Shown: positions 34,824 to 46,869 of the stretch, piece after piece
Numbering within the stretch: position 1 is the first letter of the stretch
How the letters are laid out: every line of letters begins with the position of its first letter
NCBI RefSeq assembly: GCF_024763615.1
Contig: NC_077223.1
Location: forward strand, 39,866,627-39,930,626
Origin: Phlebotomus papatasi
Taxonomy: Eukaryota > Arthropoda > Insecta > Diptera > Psychodidae
DNA length: 64,000 nucleotides
Reading direction: 5' to 3'
The notes under the pieces: model-generated
What the model saw: the letters and a program-made list of their open reading frames with translations, nothing else
Database searches by the model: none
Told to the model about the DNA's origin: nothing
Made by a program: the position numbers and the translations under genes

Positions 34824-35427
34824 TACTGACAAGAGATTTAAGTTCCCACTAGTAGAATGGGTGGTGGAGTTTGCAAGTGGCGTCCAGATTTAGTTTTAGC
34901 CAGGCTTTATTCTTCTAATGGTTTTTTAGTCTAATATAAACTGTGTTCTACAGCTCCAAAGATCGATCTTCGATATCTTGAATATCTTGTATAGCTAAAA
35001 TTCAAGTTTTCTTATAAAATATTTCATTCCAAGTAGATTAGTAAATACGAGAAGAGAACTAGGACTATCTCCTGAATCAATATGTGAATCGAATTATTTT
35101 TACGGCATTATTCTTCAACATTACTTAAAAGTTAAAAAAAAAATCCTGGATCCGTAAGTCTTATAAAAAGGGCTGCAGAAGGTTGAGTATAGAGTTTTGG
35201 TAAAATTGGTCATTAAAAATAAAATTGTATATACCCAAAAATATTAATATATTCTTGGAAAAGAAAAACCGAAAAAGTTATGAGTCATCTTACCATTTTA
35301 TGTTTGATTTAAAAGGATTATTGATAATTTTTTTTATTTTTTACACACCATAAATAAATTATTTATTGACACATCTGAAGTTTTTACTGGTAAATCTTCT
35401 GAATTTACTGACTAAAAATCTCAGCTA

Positions 35428-35645
35428 ATGGGAAATACTGGGTCAGTAATAAACATTGAGTATTCTATACACTAATTTTTATTTCGACACTACATGAACT
35501 TATGTCGACCATTTTTCATCAGTGGACAAGGATTCTTTTAGTTTCCATGAATTCACATATGTCTCGTCCTCTTAAGTTTAATATCTAATTTTAAAAATCG
35601 CAGTGTTTCCAACTACACCATGTTCACTACTGCCCCAGTTCCCGC
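35428..35645. mobile_element. Diverged MITE related to 38457-38669
   Basis: The ends (TGGGAAATACTGGGTC at left, GCCCCAGTTCCC at right) and the internal blocks 'actaatttttatttc' and 'aaaatcgcagtgtttcc' align with the element in the first intron of the odorant receptor at 38.0 kb. Both ends have decayed. Length about 218 bp. Confidence 0.55.
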
Positions 35646-35649
35646 TATA

Positions 35650-37236
35650 CTTTTTCGTAAATATGATTAAATAAAGACAAGCACCTATTGTAATATCAAG
35701 AAAAATAAATCAAAAAATGGCCATATGGTTAATCTTTATGCCTTTTGACCCCAATTGACTTATTTGTGATTCATAAACATTCAATTCAAGTACCTGAACA
35801 AAGTTGTCCACCAATTGTGGAAAATGTGGGAAAATTAATGTTAAAAATTTGCATATCGACCTAAGCATGTTTAAGACCTATGACTGAGTCACTTAGCTGA
35901 CTTCTCAAAATTTAAATCAGGCAAGGTCTTCGAGGAAATTATGGCTTAGGATTAATCCTCTAATACCAACTTACGTATACATAAAAAATCATACTTTCAG
36001 TCTTTAAATTAACATTTACTGCGTTTATTTTCATTTATCTTCAGAATAAATGTCAGTAAGACGTACTAAAACAATTTTAAACATTATAAAGGAATACAAA
36101 TTTTATTACATTTTTTTCAGAGCGAAACATAATTTTAGAAGGTCAGACGAACAAATTTTTTTTGGGGCACAGGTGTCCCTATCGTCCTTAAAGGGTTAAA
36201 GTGTTAAAAGCGGCCAATTCAGTCAAAAACCGGAGATATGGCATTTAAATTGCATGAAATTGACCATTTCCCCTAATTAAATATCTCCCTATTGAACTTA
36301 TAGGTAATCCACTGTAAGACACAAAAGAGGAATTAATATAATGGTGAATCTTAACATGGATGGTAAGGAAAATGAAGCTTACAAATTCCTCATAAAATGC
36401 CCAGCCCTCAAATCTTCGAGTGTAATGTATAAGAGTAGAAAGATATGGAAAGCCAAAAAACCACCTTTTTGGCCTTTTCATGTATTATTAAAACCCGTGA
36501 AAATTTTAAGAGGAAAAAATACTAGACAATGAAGAACAACTTTTAACCTTTAACTTCACATTATGCTCGCGAATACCATTGAATTTTATTTATTTATTTT
36601 AATTTTTTACTCAAAACAGTTTCTTGTATTGTAAAGAAAAATTAATTTAAAACAAAAAAAGAGAAAATACTGAATAATCCAATATTAAAACGATTCTTTA
36701 TTTCCAAGCCGCAATTAAAAACATTTGAATAAAAAATATGACTAGCCTAATACAAATATGTTTCAGATGTAAATATTTACCTTATAAATATTTAGTAGCT
36801 GTTTTAACCTCTGACCGTGAAAAGTCGTTGTTAAGAAGGATGATATTATTGATAATTAATAATAAATTAATATTAATATTAAAAGGTAAATGGCACTTTA
36901 TACAAAATTTCGTTGATATTCGAAAAATCCAAACTCAATTTCCAATGTTTAAACTGAATTTTCGCGCAAGGTTAAATTTACTAAAGTACCAAAATAACAT
37001 AAGCTGTTAACTATTAAAAGACAAGGAATCAAAAGTTAAAGGTAAAAAAAATGTTTTCTAACTTATCAGAGTAATACATAATTTAACCAGAAGTAAAATA
37101 GCCTTTTCTTTGATCTTCAAAACCGATGTTCGAATGTTTTCTTCCCGATTTTCAGATTATTCATTTTCGAATTAATTAAATAGCATGGTTTTGGTTGAGT
37201 ACGATGGGGGAAAATGTAATCGCCATAATCTTCAAT
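35650..37236. other. Gene-free AT-rich stretch
   Basis: Only one recognisable landmark: a CCCTTTAA-type MITE end (CGTCCTTAAAGGGTTAA, TTAA at 36196-36199) whose partner is not obvious. Short open frames at 36245-36532 overlap on both strands and look non-coding. Nothing else was seen. Confidence 0.3.
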
Positions 37237-37467
37237 ACGGGTTTCAGACTGAAGGTTTAGCGTAGTTTAGCCCAGTTTCCGAAGGTCCCGAATTTTTAAA
37301 TAAAAAGCTTGAGAAGCCAAATATTTTACATTTTTTCAATATTCAATAAATCATTTGTCTTTAAGTATACAAGTTCTTAAATGATCTTGCGTGATAAGAA
37401 ATTAGAGAACCTAAACCACGTGTCTAAACCTTATGCCCTAGATCACTTACGTACGACTGAAGCCGAT
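37237..37467. mobile_element. MITE, GGGTTTCAGACT-type ends, third copy
   Basis: CGGGTTTCAGACTGAAGGTT at left and ACGACTGAAGCCG at right, with 'gtttagcccagtttccgaagg' as an inverted version of the right interior of the copy at 14207-14404. It lies about 520 bases upstream of an odorant receptor start. Confidence 0.5.
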
Positions 37468-37992
37468 AGACAGCTCATCGCAATTATAATCAAAATAATG
37501 ATTTTACTAATTCCCACCAGTTTAAACTTCCCACAAATAACTTCAAGTTAAGCTAACTTCTAAAGAATTTTCGACCACTTTTTATTCTTTGACCAGCGAT
37601 TTACGTATTTATGTCCCTCTATGTATACGTGTTGGAGCAATTAAACCTCTTAATCCTAATAATTTTCTAACAAAAACATTTCATACTGTTTGAATAGTTC
37701 AGATGTGTTGAAAGCAAGACATATTTTATTAAGGTTCCACCCTTTAGTTTCTCATATTAGGATATTCTACAGACTTTACGGATATCCCAATTGCAAATAA
37801 AACTTTCACGCCTTAAATTGAACCAATTTGCTAAAAAAAATCCTTCAGTTTATTAATAAAGACCTTAGCGGCAGGTGATTGTTTCTCACAAAATCTGAAA
37901 TTGTTGGCGTAGAATAAAAGGCTGAATCTAAAAATGTTCTCACAGTTCATATCTTGGTTAGTATTTGCAAAGTACTTTAAATCCGCTTCAAA

Positions 37993-40900
37993 ATGAATCA
38001 ATTGGTAGAATATCTCGGATTGTTTCTTGAGAGTTCCATCCTTGTATCAACCGTGACTTTTACTCGAAAATATTGGTGGGTAAACATCATCACAATTTTA
38101 ATCCTTTTGGGAAATTCTCTGACAGTCGTTACTGCAATCAACAATGCAAAGTACCAATTGGAATCGGGTCTCAATCATATTTCGTTCTTTGGAAGCACCC
38201 TTCTAATATCCGTCCAGATTGAAATAGCTTTTAAACAGTTGAGTTACTGTATCAGCAGGAAGTTTTTTGGAAAATTATTCTACTGGGTTCAGGAGTTGCC
38301 AGCCAGGAAGTTTGATGATATCTTTGGAGATGATCCTCAGAACATTATTCAACGCCGAAGAAAGTATTCAGCTTTATTCTTCGTGTAAGTAATATTGAGA
38401 GAATAGTTTCGGATTAGGAAGTTTTATTTTGCTTAAAATTTTAATTTTGGAAAGTAGGGGAAACTGGGGCATCACCAAACATGGGTTAGCACCAAACACT
38501 AATTTTTATTTCTAAACTATTTGGGACTATCTCGACTATTACTTTAGTGAACAAGCATCCCTATAATGCCTAAAAATTTCTATAATTCTTGTCCTCTGAA
38601 GTCGAATATCTGATTAAAAAATCGCAGTGTTTGGTGCTACCCCGTGTTTGGTGATGCCCCAGTTTCCCCTATTATAATTAAGTTTTTTGAAGAAATTCCA
38701 TTTACAAGTGAATTTTAAATCACGCCTTTTTAAAGTGTAACGATCACACTAAATAATGTATAATTTTAAATTTTCAATAGGAAATCTAATTATTGTATTT
38801 TTCATGTATTGAAATGTATTAGGCATTATCACTTATACATCAAATTTTTTTATCCAAAAATAGCCACAAAATTTAATTTAAAAAAAAATATTATAGTGAA
38901 TTTCACAATATTTTTTGTTAAAAAAAAAATTTTCACTACTCTCATAAAGCAATAAATAGTGAGTCGGAGTTGCTTTCTCACATTTTCTTTTTTTAAATGG
39001 AATTGTCGGTCTATCAATGAATAATGAAGTCAAAACACGGTAAAGACCTTTAAAGGAGACAACCCATCTCCGAAACGTTGTAAGAGGAGGAAATAGAGAA
39101 GATTTCTTGAAGGTCTTTACCGTGTTTTGACCTCATTTTTCTATTTTTCTTAAATCTCAAAAACATAATTTCCTCCTTAAATCTTGATCCATTTAAAGTT
39201 AAAATATTTTATGATGTTAAAGCTTCAGCAAAATTTCAAGTAGTGATTCCAACAACGGTTAACCGGTTTCGAAAAACCGGTTAACCGCCCTATTTTGGAG
39301 ACGGTTTTAAAATCGGTTTTTAGAGATGAAACTGTTTTAAAACCGTCTCCTTCCAAAAATTTTAAAATTTCTCTTAAGCTTTACTTTATTTCTTGAAAAT
39401 CAAGATACACTACAAAATATTTCCTTAATTTTAGTAGGGAACTTGAAGTGCAATATGATTCTAAGTGTAACTTGTAGTATGGCAGTATGTTAATAATATG
39501 TGAAGGATAGTAGTAATGAGCTTCCTGTACGTTTCTTCCACTCTTGAAAAAAATTATTGGCTTAAAGGTTATCGGAATCTTTCTATATTTAATTGAACTA
39601 TCTAATTAGACTCAAATTCACCAAGATTGTTACATAAGAATTCTTGTAAAATTTTTGTCAAAATTTGGTATTTATTAGTTTCTCAACCAATAATGGAGTA
39701 AAAAACAACAAAGGTTTCCTTTTATAGTATATATTTCTTTTTTTTTCAAAATGCGTATGGAATTTTTTTATCAAATTATTTGTGAATTTTGTGTAAATTA
39801 TAATCATGATTCTCATGATATACATATGATACCAAAAATTATGCATCGGTGTGTTATCTGTAGAGAATAATCTAAAAAATTGACTTTAGAAACCATTGAC
39901 ACATTGACTTTAGAAACCAAAGAAGAATAATTTTGACAATACTTTTAAAAGACTTTACAAAAAAAAACTTTATAGCGAATATAATGTAGCGATAAATCTT
40001 GTACAATCGTTCCAATATTCTTTCTTTATATTTTTGCGAATTTTATTTTTCTTCCACGAATTAAATTTTCTAAACTTAAATTTAATAAAATTTAACTAGT
40101 AATAGGATTTTAAAAATACAGAGGGAAACTATTTCGATTTGTTCATTAAAACGTTTTCTATAATTTTTTTTTTCATTTTGCAAGATCTAGAATAAAATTT
40201 TTAAGTATTTTCCCATTAAAGATTTTCAAAAATGACAACGATTATTACCAATTTATTTTAAGAAAAATAAATTGTACGTAAAAATGATCATTTTTACGGA
40301 AATCTACATACATTGCATTAGCTTTTCCACCGTACAATATTATTGGAAAAACTCTCAGTAATTTTTCTTCATTCTGAAATTTTCTGAACTATTTTAAATA
40401 CAAAATAAAGCAATAAAATAAATAAGTTCTGCACTAACTGAGAAAAAAAATTAATGTGTTAAATTATTTACATCAAAGGTAAAGTTCTGAAAAATTGCTC
40501 AAAATTTCATAATCTAATTTCAAATTTGAATCCGGTTAAACCCCGTTAACCGGTTTCAGAGCCATCCAAAACCGGTTAACCGTCTATTCGAAAAACCCGG
40601 TTATTTGGTATCACTAATTTCAACCAGCCGTACTTGAATTATTTTTAATCATTGTATCACTTTACCCTATTCTTATTTTTTATTACAGAATTTACAATCT
40701 GGATTTCATAACAACTGCTACCATTTTTGTATTTCGAGTAATCTTAGGATCTGATCCTGGAAGAATTTGGCAAAAAATCCCTTTCATTGAGAATGACAAT
40801 CATCCAAAGTGGGTGGCAAGTCTTCATGCTTATTGCTTCTCAGTAATAGGTGTAGTAACTCCCCTCATCGATTGCCCACTCGTTATAATCGGGATACAGA

Positions 40901-41511
40901 TAATGGGATTTCTGGACATTATCAATGGAGCCATTCAGAATCTCAAGAAAGAAGAATTTGTCGACCAGTATCATAAAATTCTGAAGAATGTTTTTGAACT
41001 CCATTGCGAATTTATTCAGGTTTTGAATGATTTCAACAATGCCACTCGTTTTGCTTGCCTTTTCCAATTCATCGGGAGTATGTTGATGTTTTTGTCGACT
41101 TTTTCACTCATCACAATATACCCCAAAGACGTATTTATGTACCAAAACATCTTCTGCGTCTTTATGCAATTGGCGTTCTTCTGCTTATTTGGGCAGATTA
41201 TTGAAGTTAAAACGGATAAAATTTGCGAGGAATTGTATCAGACCAATTGGTACAATTTTACACAGGTTGATAAGAAAAACTTACTTTTGATGCTGAAAAT
41301 CTCTCAAAGGAATTACTGCATGAAAGCTGGTGGAATGTATCCCATCAATATCTATACTCTTTTTCAGGTGAGAGAAACTATTACTTAATTATATTAGTAG
41401 CTCATCTAAGGCTCTAAGCCTAAGGTAACAAGAAATGCTTATTTTTTTGTATTTCAGATCATAAAGTTAGCAGTAACCTACTGTACTCTGATGGTCACAT
41501 TACTGAATTGA
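37993..41511 (+). CDS. Odorant receptor (7tm_6 family), complete, three exons
   Basis: Exons 37993-38384, 40689-41367 and 41458-41511 join in phase (2, then 0) to 374 residues, typical for insect ORs. Hydrophobic segments recur through the protein, and the best-conserved part is C-terminal: LYQTNWYNF, a LLLMLKISQR segment, then KAGGMYPINIYTLFQ, with the final 17 codons on their own exon (IIKLAVTYCT). This is the OR signature of a W-Y pair, a basic stretch and a (T/K)AGG motif before the last helix. Insect ORs work with Orco as ligand-gated cation channels in olfactory neuron dendrites. The start has a fitting CAAAATG context. Intron 1 is 2.3 kb and filled with three transposon-derived elements. 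The specific receptor number cannot be assigned. Confidence 0.9.
38457..38669. mobile_element. MITE, GGGGAAACTGGGGC ends, in receptor intron 1
   Basis: TA|GGGGAAACTGGGGCATCACC at left and GGTGATGCCCCAGTTTCCCC|TA at right are perfect inverses over 20 bases, with a TA duplication (213 bp). A second inner pair around CCAAACA/TGTTTGG follows. The clean ends suggest a fairly recent insertion. Confidence 0.85.
39025..39134. mobile_element. Small foldback element (110 bp)
   Basis: TGAAGTCAAAACACGGTAAA at left and TTTACCGTGTTTTGACCTCA at right are inverted over about 26 bases. The centre contains GAGGAGGAAATAGAG. The arm start resembles the hairpin at 53251-53379 (aacacgg...gacctt). Confidence 0.6.
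39241..40616. mobile_element. TIR element with CGGTTAACCGG subterminal repeats
   Basis: TAGTGATTCCAACAACGG at left and TTTGGTATCACTA at right are imperfect inverses. Several copies of AACCGGTTAACCG lie close to each end, in both orientations, as in elements with subterminal transposase-binding sites. The interior (about 1.1 kb) is AT-rich and non-coding. It accounts for most of the receptor's long first intron. Confidence 0.55.
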
Positions 41512-42012
41512 TCTCCCAAAAATCTCGTGACATAAATCGCTTTGCAATACAGAAGACTTCAATAGGAAGAATGCAACGAACCTTCTTACGAAAATATTTT
41601 ATCGTAGTCACATAGCATTATGAAATATTTCACATTTTAAAAATTGTGTTAAATCTAGAAATTCCAATTAGATATAGAATCCAGTCAACTGTTCGCCATT
41701 TCACTCAAGAACGCCACAGTTGTCTCTCAGTCAGGCCATGTAACTGCGACGATTGCAAAACTCGGATGCCGCGACCGATTCAACTCCGATAAATCCACTT
41801 AAAATATAATTTATATTTTAATTTCCATAATTAATCACTGCAGTAACATAATATAACTATTCTACTTTAAGAAAAACCAAAAATTATATTTTTATCGGTT
41901 TAATAAGTGGGTAAAACAAACATTTTTCAACTCGTATCAGCTGGGTTGTGTAGTAAAAATTTCATTTCCAAGAAAATTTTGCTGTTGACAGCTCATCGCT
42001 GGAAAACGTTTA

Positions 42013-42245
42013 GGGGTCAGTGGGGCACCTTTGAAACCGGGACACCTTCGAATTTAGGATTTTTCACCTATTATATAAAATCTATATATAATCTATATAA
42101 AATTGAGCCTTATCGTGATATAATTTTGCTACACATACAGACTGAGAAGCTAAATTACATTATGATGTGGCTCAGTTCCACTTAAACATAGATGAAAAAT
42201 CCCAATTTCAAAGGTACCCCACTTTCAAAGGTTCCCCACTTCCCC
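42013..42245. mobile_element. MITE, GGGG...GTGGGGCACCTTT ends
   Basis: TA|GGGGTCAGTGGGGCACCTTT at left and AAAGGTTCCCCACTTCCCC|TA at right with TA flanks (233 bp). An inner pair CTTTGAAA/TTTCAAAG extends the arms. A right-end-like remnant (GTGCCCCACTTCCCCCTA) occurs near 26381-26398. Confidence 0.75.
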
Positions 42246-42473
42246 TAGTGGTTTTTCTTTATTATGAAATATTATTTTCAATCAAAATTATTAACAAAAG
42301 TGAAGCTTAGTTATTGATCTACAAGGTGAGTAAGAGTATATTAATGATATATTAATAATTCATACAGAAATAAATGGATTTGTAAATGTTTACATTTCGA
42401 CCCAAGTCGGATGCTGTGAATATCAGTGTTTTGGTTCAGAAATTGCATTGTTCAGAACTCTTTTTCTGTTTCA

Positions 42474-43381
42474 GATGCCGAAGGGAACAAAAGAAAAGAC
42501 CCATAAGGACAAGCCCGACTCTAAGGAAGGTATTAGGAATGCCTTGCAGTGTGTACGAGATGGTTCTACCATAGCATATGCATCCAAAACATTTAATGTC
42601 CCAAGAACAACACTGCACAACAAATTGACCGGCAAATACCCGGAGGAGTGCCCCAATGGCAGGCCAACAACGCTATCAAAAGAACAGGAAAAAGAACTTC
42701 TCAAATGGATCCTGGTATGTGCGGATTGCTGGCATCCTATCGGGAATGAACAAGTTCTGGACAGCGTCAAACTCATCTGTGAGATCTACAAAATTCTAAA
42801 TCATTTTACAGATGGAAGACCCGGAGACGTTTGGTTCTGGAATTTTCTTCAGCGTCATCCAGAGCTCAGTAAGCGCAAACCAAAATCCTTCTCATTGGAA
42901 AGAGCTACTGTTACTGCTGAAGACCTCACGGAATGGTTTCAGAATTTTCTTGGATATTTCACAGAACATAATCTTCTGACCATTTCACCAGACCGTGTTT
43001 TTAATTTGCGACGAAAGTACCACACACACTGACATTTCACTGCATGATACCGATATTTCACTGCAGGACAATATTGTAATTGAACCTATTGACAATGGAC
43101 TCATCATCAGCACCGAAGACGCTGGTCTTTATTCCCCGGAAATTGTTTTCCAACATTCAGAAGAGGAGTCCATTATCAATAACCAGCACAATCAGGCCAC
43201 CGACAATGATCCTTCAAATGATCCAGTCACCGCTGGAAATCAACTCTCTGCAACTTCTGAGACTCTCGATCCTCCTGAAACTCAACCGATTTTCGACACA
43301 CTAAAACAGTACTATTTCTGGCCAGGAGAAATTCCAAAACGTCGTCAGAAGAAGAGGGTCAAAGTCAGCAATGTGAATTGA
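42474..43381 (+). pseudogene. pogo/CENP-B-like transposase-derived gene, DDE core mostly missing
   Basis: From the ATG at 42475, just after a pyrimidine tract and CAG, a frame of about 185 codons contains a psq-type helix-turn-helix (residues ~15-60, with YASKTFNVPRTTLHNK), a CENP-B-type second HTH and a helical region up to RVFN. One extra T then shifts the frame: the ancestral RVFNCDES, which holds the first catalytic Asp of pogo/Jerky-type transposases, is split, and the second part continues in the other frame to TGA at 43379-43381. The second part is acidic and ends PKRRQKKRVKV, like a C-terminal tail. About 200 residues of DDE core are absent. AATAAA follows at once. It sits between two convergent odorant receptors. 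It could be a dying transposon or a truncated derived DNA-binding protein; the latter would be the 42475-43032 frame alone. Confidence 0.7.
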
Positions 43382-43409
43382 TGGAATAAAACTTTTAAAA
43401 AAATGTTTT

Positions 43410-43821
43410 TGCCAAATTCCGACCAGCTTGCAATTTCGGCCACCTTTTTTTGTTCCTCGAATTTCCATGAACTTTTAGATTTTACGTACTCTAGAGATTA
43501 TACAATGCAAAAGAATAACAAAAAATGTAGCTTCGACAAACAAGATGACGTGAAAAAGGCATCAGAATAATTCCTAAAGGGCAAGGAACTATGAGAATGA
43601 AGGTGGCCGAAATAAGGCACCAAAGCTATGTCTATATTTTTATTCATTTTAAAATATATTAAGAATGATTTTAAAGTAAATAAAGACGATAAACTGTCTA
43701 CAAGATTCTAAGCAACACTCCTTAAGTAGAAGGAATGAAAAAAAAATCAATTTGTATTTAAAATATTACATTTCAAACTTGAGACTTTGACGCTTGCATG
43801 CAACTATGCCGAAATTTGGCA
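43410..43821. mobile_element. TIR element (CCAAATTTCGG ends), compact copy
   Basis: Left TGCCAAATTCCGACCAGC and right GCCGAAATTTGGCAC are inverted (about 410 bp). The interior aligns with 10851-11230. It directly abuts the 3' end of the pogo-like gene. Non-coding. Confidence 0.6.
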
Positions 43822-44336
43822 CACTTATCCTATCTTCTCATTTTTATGCATTAAACTTTTCCTTAAAATGAGCATCCGAGTTTGATCGAATTCAACGGAG
43901 TTAGAAAAAAGTATTGCAGTAAGGTTCTTGCGCATATATTAATATTATCGTAATTTTATTCTCTTCAATATTATAGCTAAAATTCTTTTTCTATCATGAT
44001 TGTAACTGAAACAAAGAATAATTCTATTGATTGGAATGGGGAAAAAATATTTCCCCAGTCCAAAAACAAGCGTTAAAGTCACACTCTATGAAAAGCATCG
44101 GGATTACCTCCTTTTTCTATAATTGGAATGAGTACAAATCTTCGTTTTATTAAATCAAACGGATAAGGAGAGACATGGCATTTTGAACTCACTTGAAGAA
44201 ATTCCCTTCTTAACTTAAATATTTTTTCATGTATTTTGGCGGGCACTTCACATATTTATTATATTAATCAATTACGCAGAATTACATTATACACCATATA
44301 AAATAATTAAATATTTAAAATGTAAAATTCTGGAAT

Positions 44337-45632
44337 TTACTCAATAAAGGCAAACAGTATGGCACAGTATGAAATGGCAAGCTTCACAATCTGCAATAAT
44401 TAAATATAAGATCATCTTCTTGGTAATGTTCCTCTCTTAATTTTGTATCTGGAGGCAACTTACGTCAATGAAGGTTGGCATCGACACATCATACATCCCT
44501 CCTGCTTTCAAACCGTAAGGTTTCTGACCCATTCTCAGGATTAGAATGAAGTTCCTCTGGTCAGTCAGGGACATCTCGTACCACTTGGTCAGATTGAGAC
44601 AACGGTCGATATCACTATACCGCATGAAGATGATCTCTCCGAACAGACAAATCAGCAGCAACTGGATTATAGATGAGCCTCCCAGGAAGTAGGAGACAAA
44701 TCCTACAGCGTCATATTTCACAGCTGAGAGGCTCATCAGGATCAAGAAGATGCTAGAAAGGAGCTGAGCAGTCAACAGATGAAAGATTAGATCATTGAAG
44801 ATGCGATTGTGGTTGATAATGTCTGCATGAAGGGTTTGAATTCTTCTCAAGAGGCTAGAATGATTCTGAGAGGATTCATCAAGAAGTCGAATGAAATCTG
44901 CCAAGACCCTCAACATTCCCATTATGTGAATCCCAATGATAGCAACCCAAAGATCTCCAGCAACCACAAAGAAAGTATTGAAAAAGAGCCCTAAAGACTG
45001 AAAGAGATGCAAGAGTCCAAGGTGAACTTGAGAGGGATTGTCCGGAGAAAATGGGAAACGATATATGAAGGCATCCCCCTTGTAAAGAAGAAAAATAATC
45101 ATGCTGATACAAGTACTACCATAAGCCATCAGCATAGCCCTGCAAGAGATTTAAAATTAAATCTAAATTAATACTCTATCAAAATTTAAATTTTTTACCT
45201 AAAACACATTGTCGAAACGTTCAAACTCCAACTTAATTGATCTTCAAATATCTTCTCAATTTTATCATCTTTCTCTTTGATGGTGTAAAAACCTTCGAAC
45301 CAATCCAAAAAATCCCTCACCTCCTTACGATTCCAGATGTACGTTAAAATCTTGGCCAGAACTTGAACATGAGCGACTAGCACGACAATTGAGTAAAAGG
45401 TGAGAGTCGTTTCGCCAGAAGCAACGGATCCGTAGAAGATGCACCAAAGTGAGGAAATTATGGTGAAGATAAAGAAATGAGGAACGACTAATATCTGGAA
45501 TTTAAAGCACCAGAAGTGACGAGGAATCAGCGGTAAGGCAGTTAATTTAAGCAAAAGCTCCAGAATTTTGCGAAAACCACGAAAATTCAGAAGAATTTCT
45601 GGTCTTTTGGGGCTTTTGAGTGAAACTTCCAT
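44337..45632 (-). CDS. Odorant receptor (7tm_6 family), complete, three exons
   Basis: Minus-strand exons 45632-45199, 45139-44464 and 44390-44337 join in phase (2, then 0) to 387 residues. The ATG chosen is the first in frame (MEVSLKSPKRPEIL). Multiple hydrophobic helices precede the conserved C-terminus: LTKWYEMSLTDQRNF, LILRMGQKPYGLKAGGMY, and a last exon of 17 codons (IVKLAISYCAILF), the same length and phase as in the receptor at 38.0-41.5 kb. Introns are only 59 and 73 bases. The two genes are convergent and moderately similar at the C-terminus, so they are either an old tandem-inverted pair or independent family members. Expected role: odorant-gated channel subunit with Orco. Confidence 0.9.
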
Positions 45633-45719
45633 TTCGCGCCAAAAATTACACAATTTGCCTGCTTTTAGGAGTTTATCCAGTCTGTTAACAAATCAAACAG
45701 CGAGATAACTGTGAGAAAT

Positions 45720-46780
45720 AACGTGAGTCACACGACAATGATATAATAGTGTCAGTAATTGAGTGATTAGGTTCAATTTAAATAATGAGGCTATTGAATG
45801 TTTTATTGAATGGAAACTTAGTCAATTTTCTTGAATAAGTGGAAAAAAAATTTTAAAAGAAAAACCGTTGGAATTTGAAACTTATTTAGCTACATCGGCT
45901 GAATCCAATAAGCATAACTTCAGGCGAAGGTACTTCCATTGAAACCTTTCAAAAACATCTATATGGAAAATTGAAAAATTGTCCTAGGAAATTTCCTAAT
46001 ACTTAATTTCTTTTCTCATTCGATTGTGTTTCTTTTTATATTTTACACTTTTTACACTTATATTTCATAATTCTTTGTTTTTAGTTATAAATATAAAGTA
46101 AAACATAATTGAGCTATTGTTACAGATATGCAGAAACGTAAATTAATTGCAGAAATTTGGTGCTAGATAATCCTCAATTAATCAAAGCAAATCTAGATAT
46201 CATTCTTTAAGTTTTCCGCTTTTGTCAATTATTTTACTGATAATTGTGAAACTATGAAAACGATTGCATTGATTACTCGATCTCTCTCATTATATTTTAT
46301 CAAGTGCTATCAGTGTGATCATTTGCTGCCAAATAAAATTGTTCAAAAGGTATTTAAATAGTTCAATTAGCTTCCTGAGTTTAATACTGTAATTTGTGAG
46401 GCTTTTGAGAATCCTGTGATAAATGTTTTTTTTTAATTCAATATTACGGAATTTAAGCAATTTTATATAAACAGCTCGTACATTAGTAGAAAAAGATGGT
46501 ATCTTTGGGTGCAGAAACTTTAAATCTATATCCCTACAAAATTTTATGTTGATTAAGTTATTCCTGTAAAAATTCTAATAAAAAAATTCAAAACCATCGT
46601 GCCCAATTATCACGTTTTTTGCCGACAATTTTATTGTATATAGTTTAAAAACAGCGTTAATCAGAAGATATTAAATGCCTACGTATGATAAAATACTTTC
46701 AGAAGTTGAAAGTATACTAAATGCAGTGAGATTAATGAAATATAAATATTAACTGTTAAATCTTTCTCCTGAAAAGTTGC
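45720..46780. other. Intergenic, nothing recognised
   Basis: Upstream region of the minus-strand odorant receptor. AT-rich, without long open frames or clear element ends. Its promoter presumably lies near 45650-45750, but no convincing TATA/Inr pair was found. Confidence 0.3.
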
Positions 46781-46869
46781 ATTTTAGAGTTACAATAGTA
46801 TTCTTTGGAGCCGACGATATCCATTTTTTTTTGTTAGTGATAAAATTATTAATAAAAAGCGAAGCATTA

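Noticed and set aside
36245..36532. Overlapping frames on both strands
   Set aside because: No splice context, no family resemblance, AT-rich composition; probably chance.
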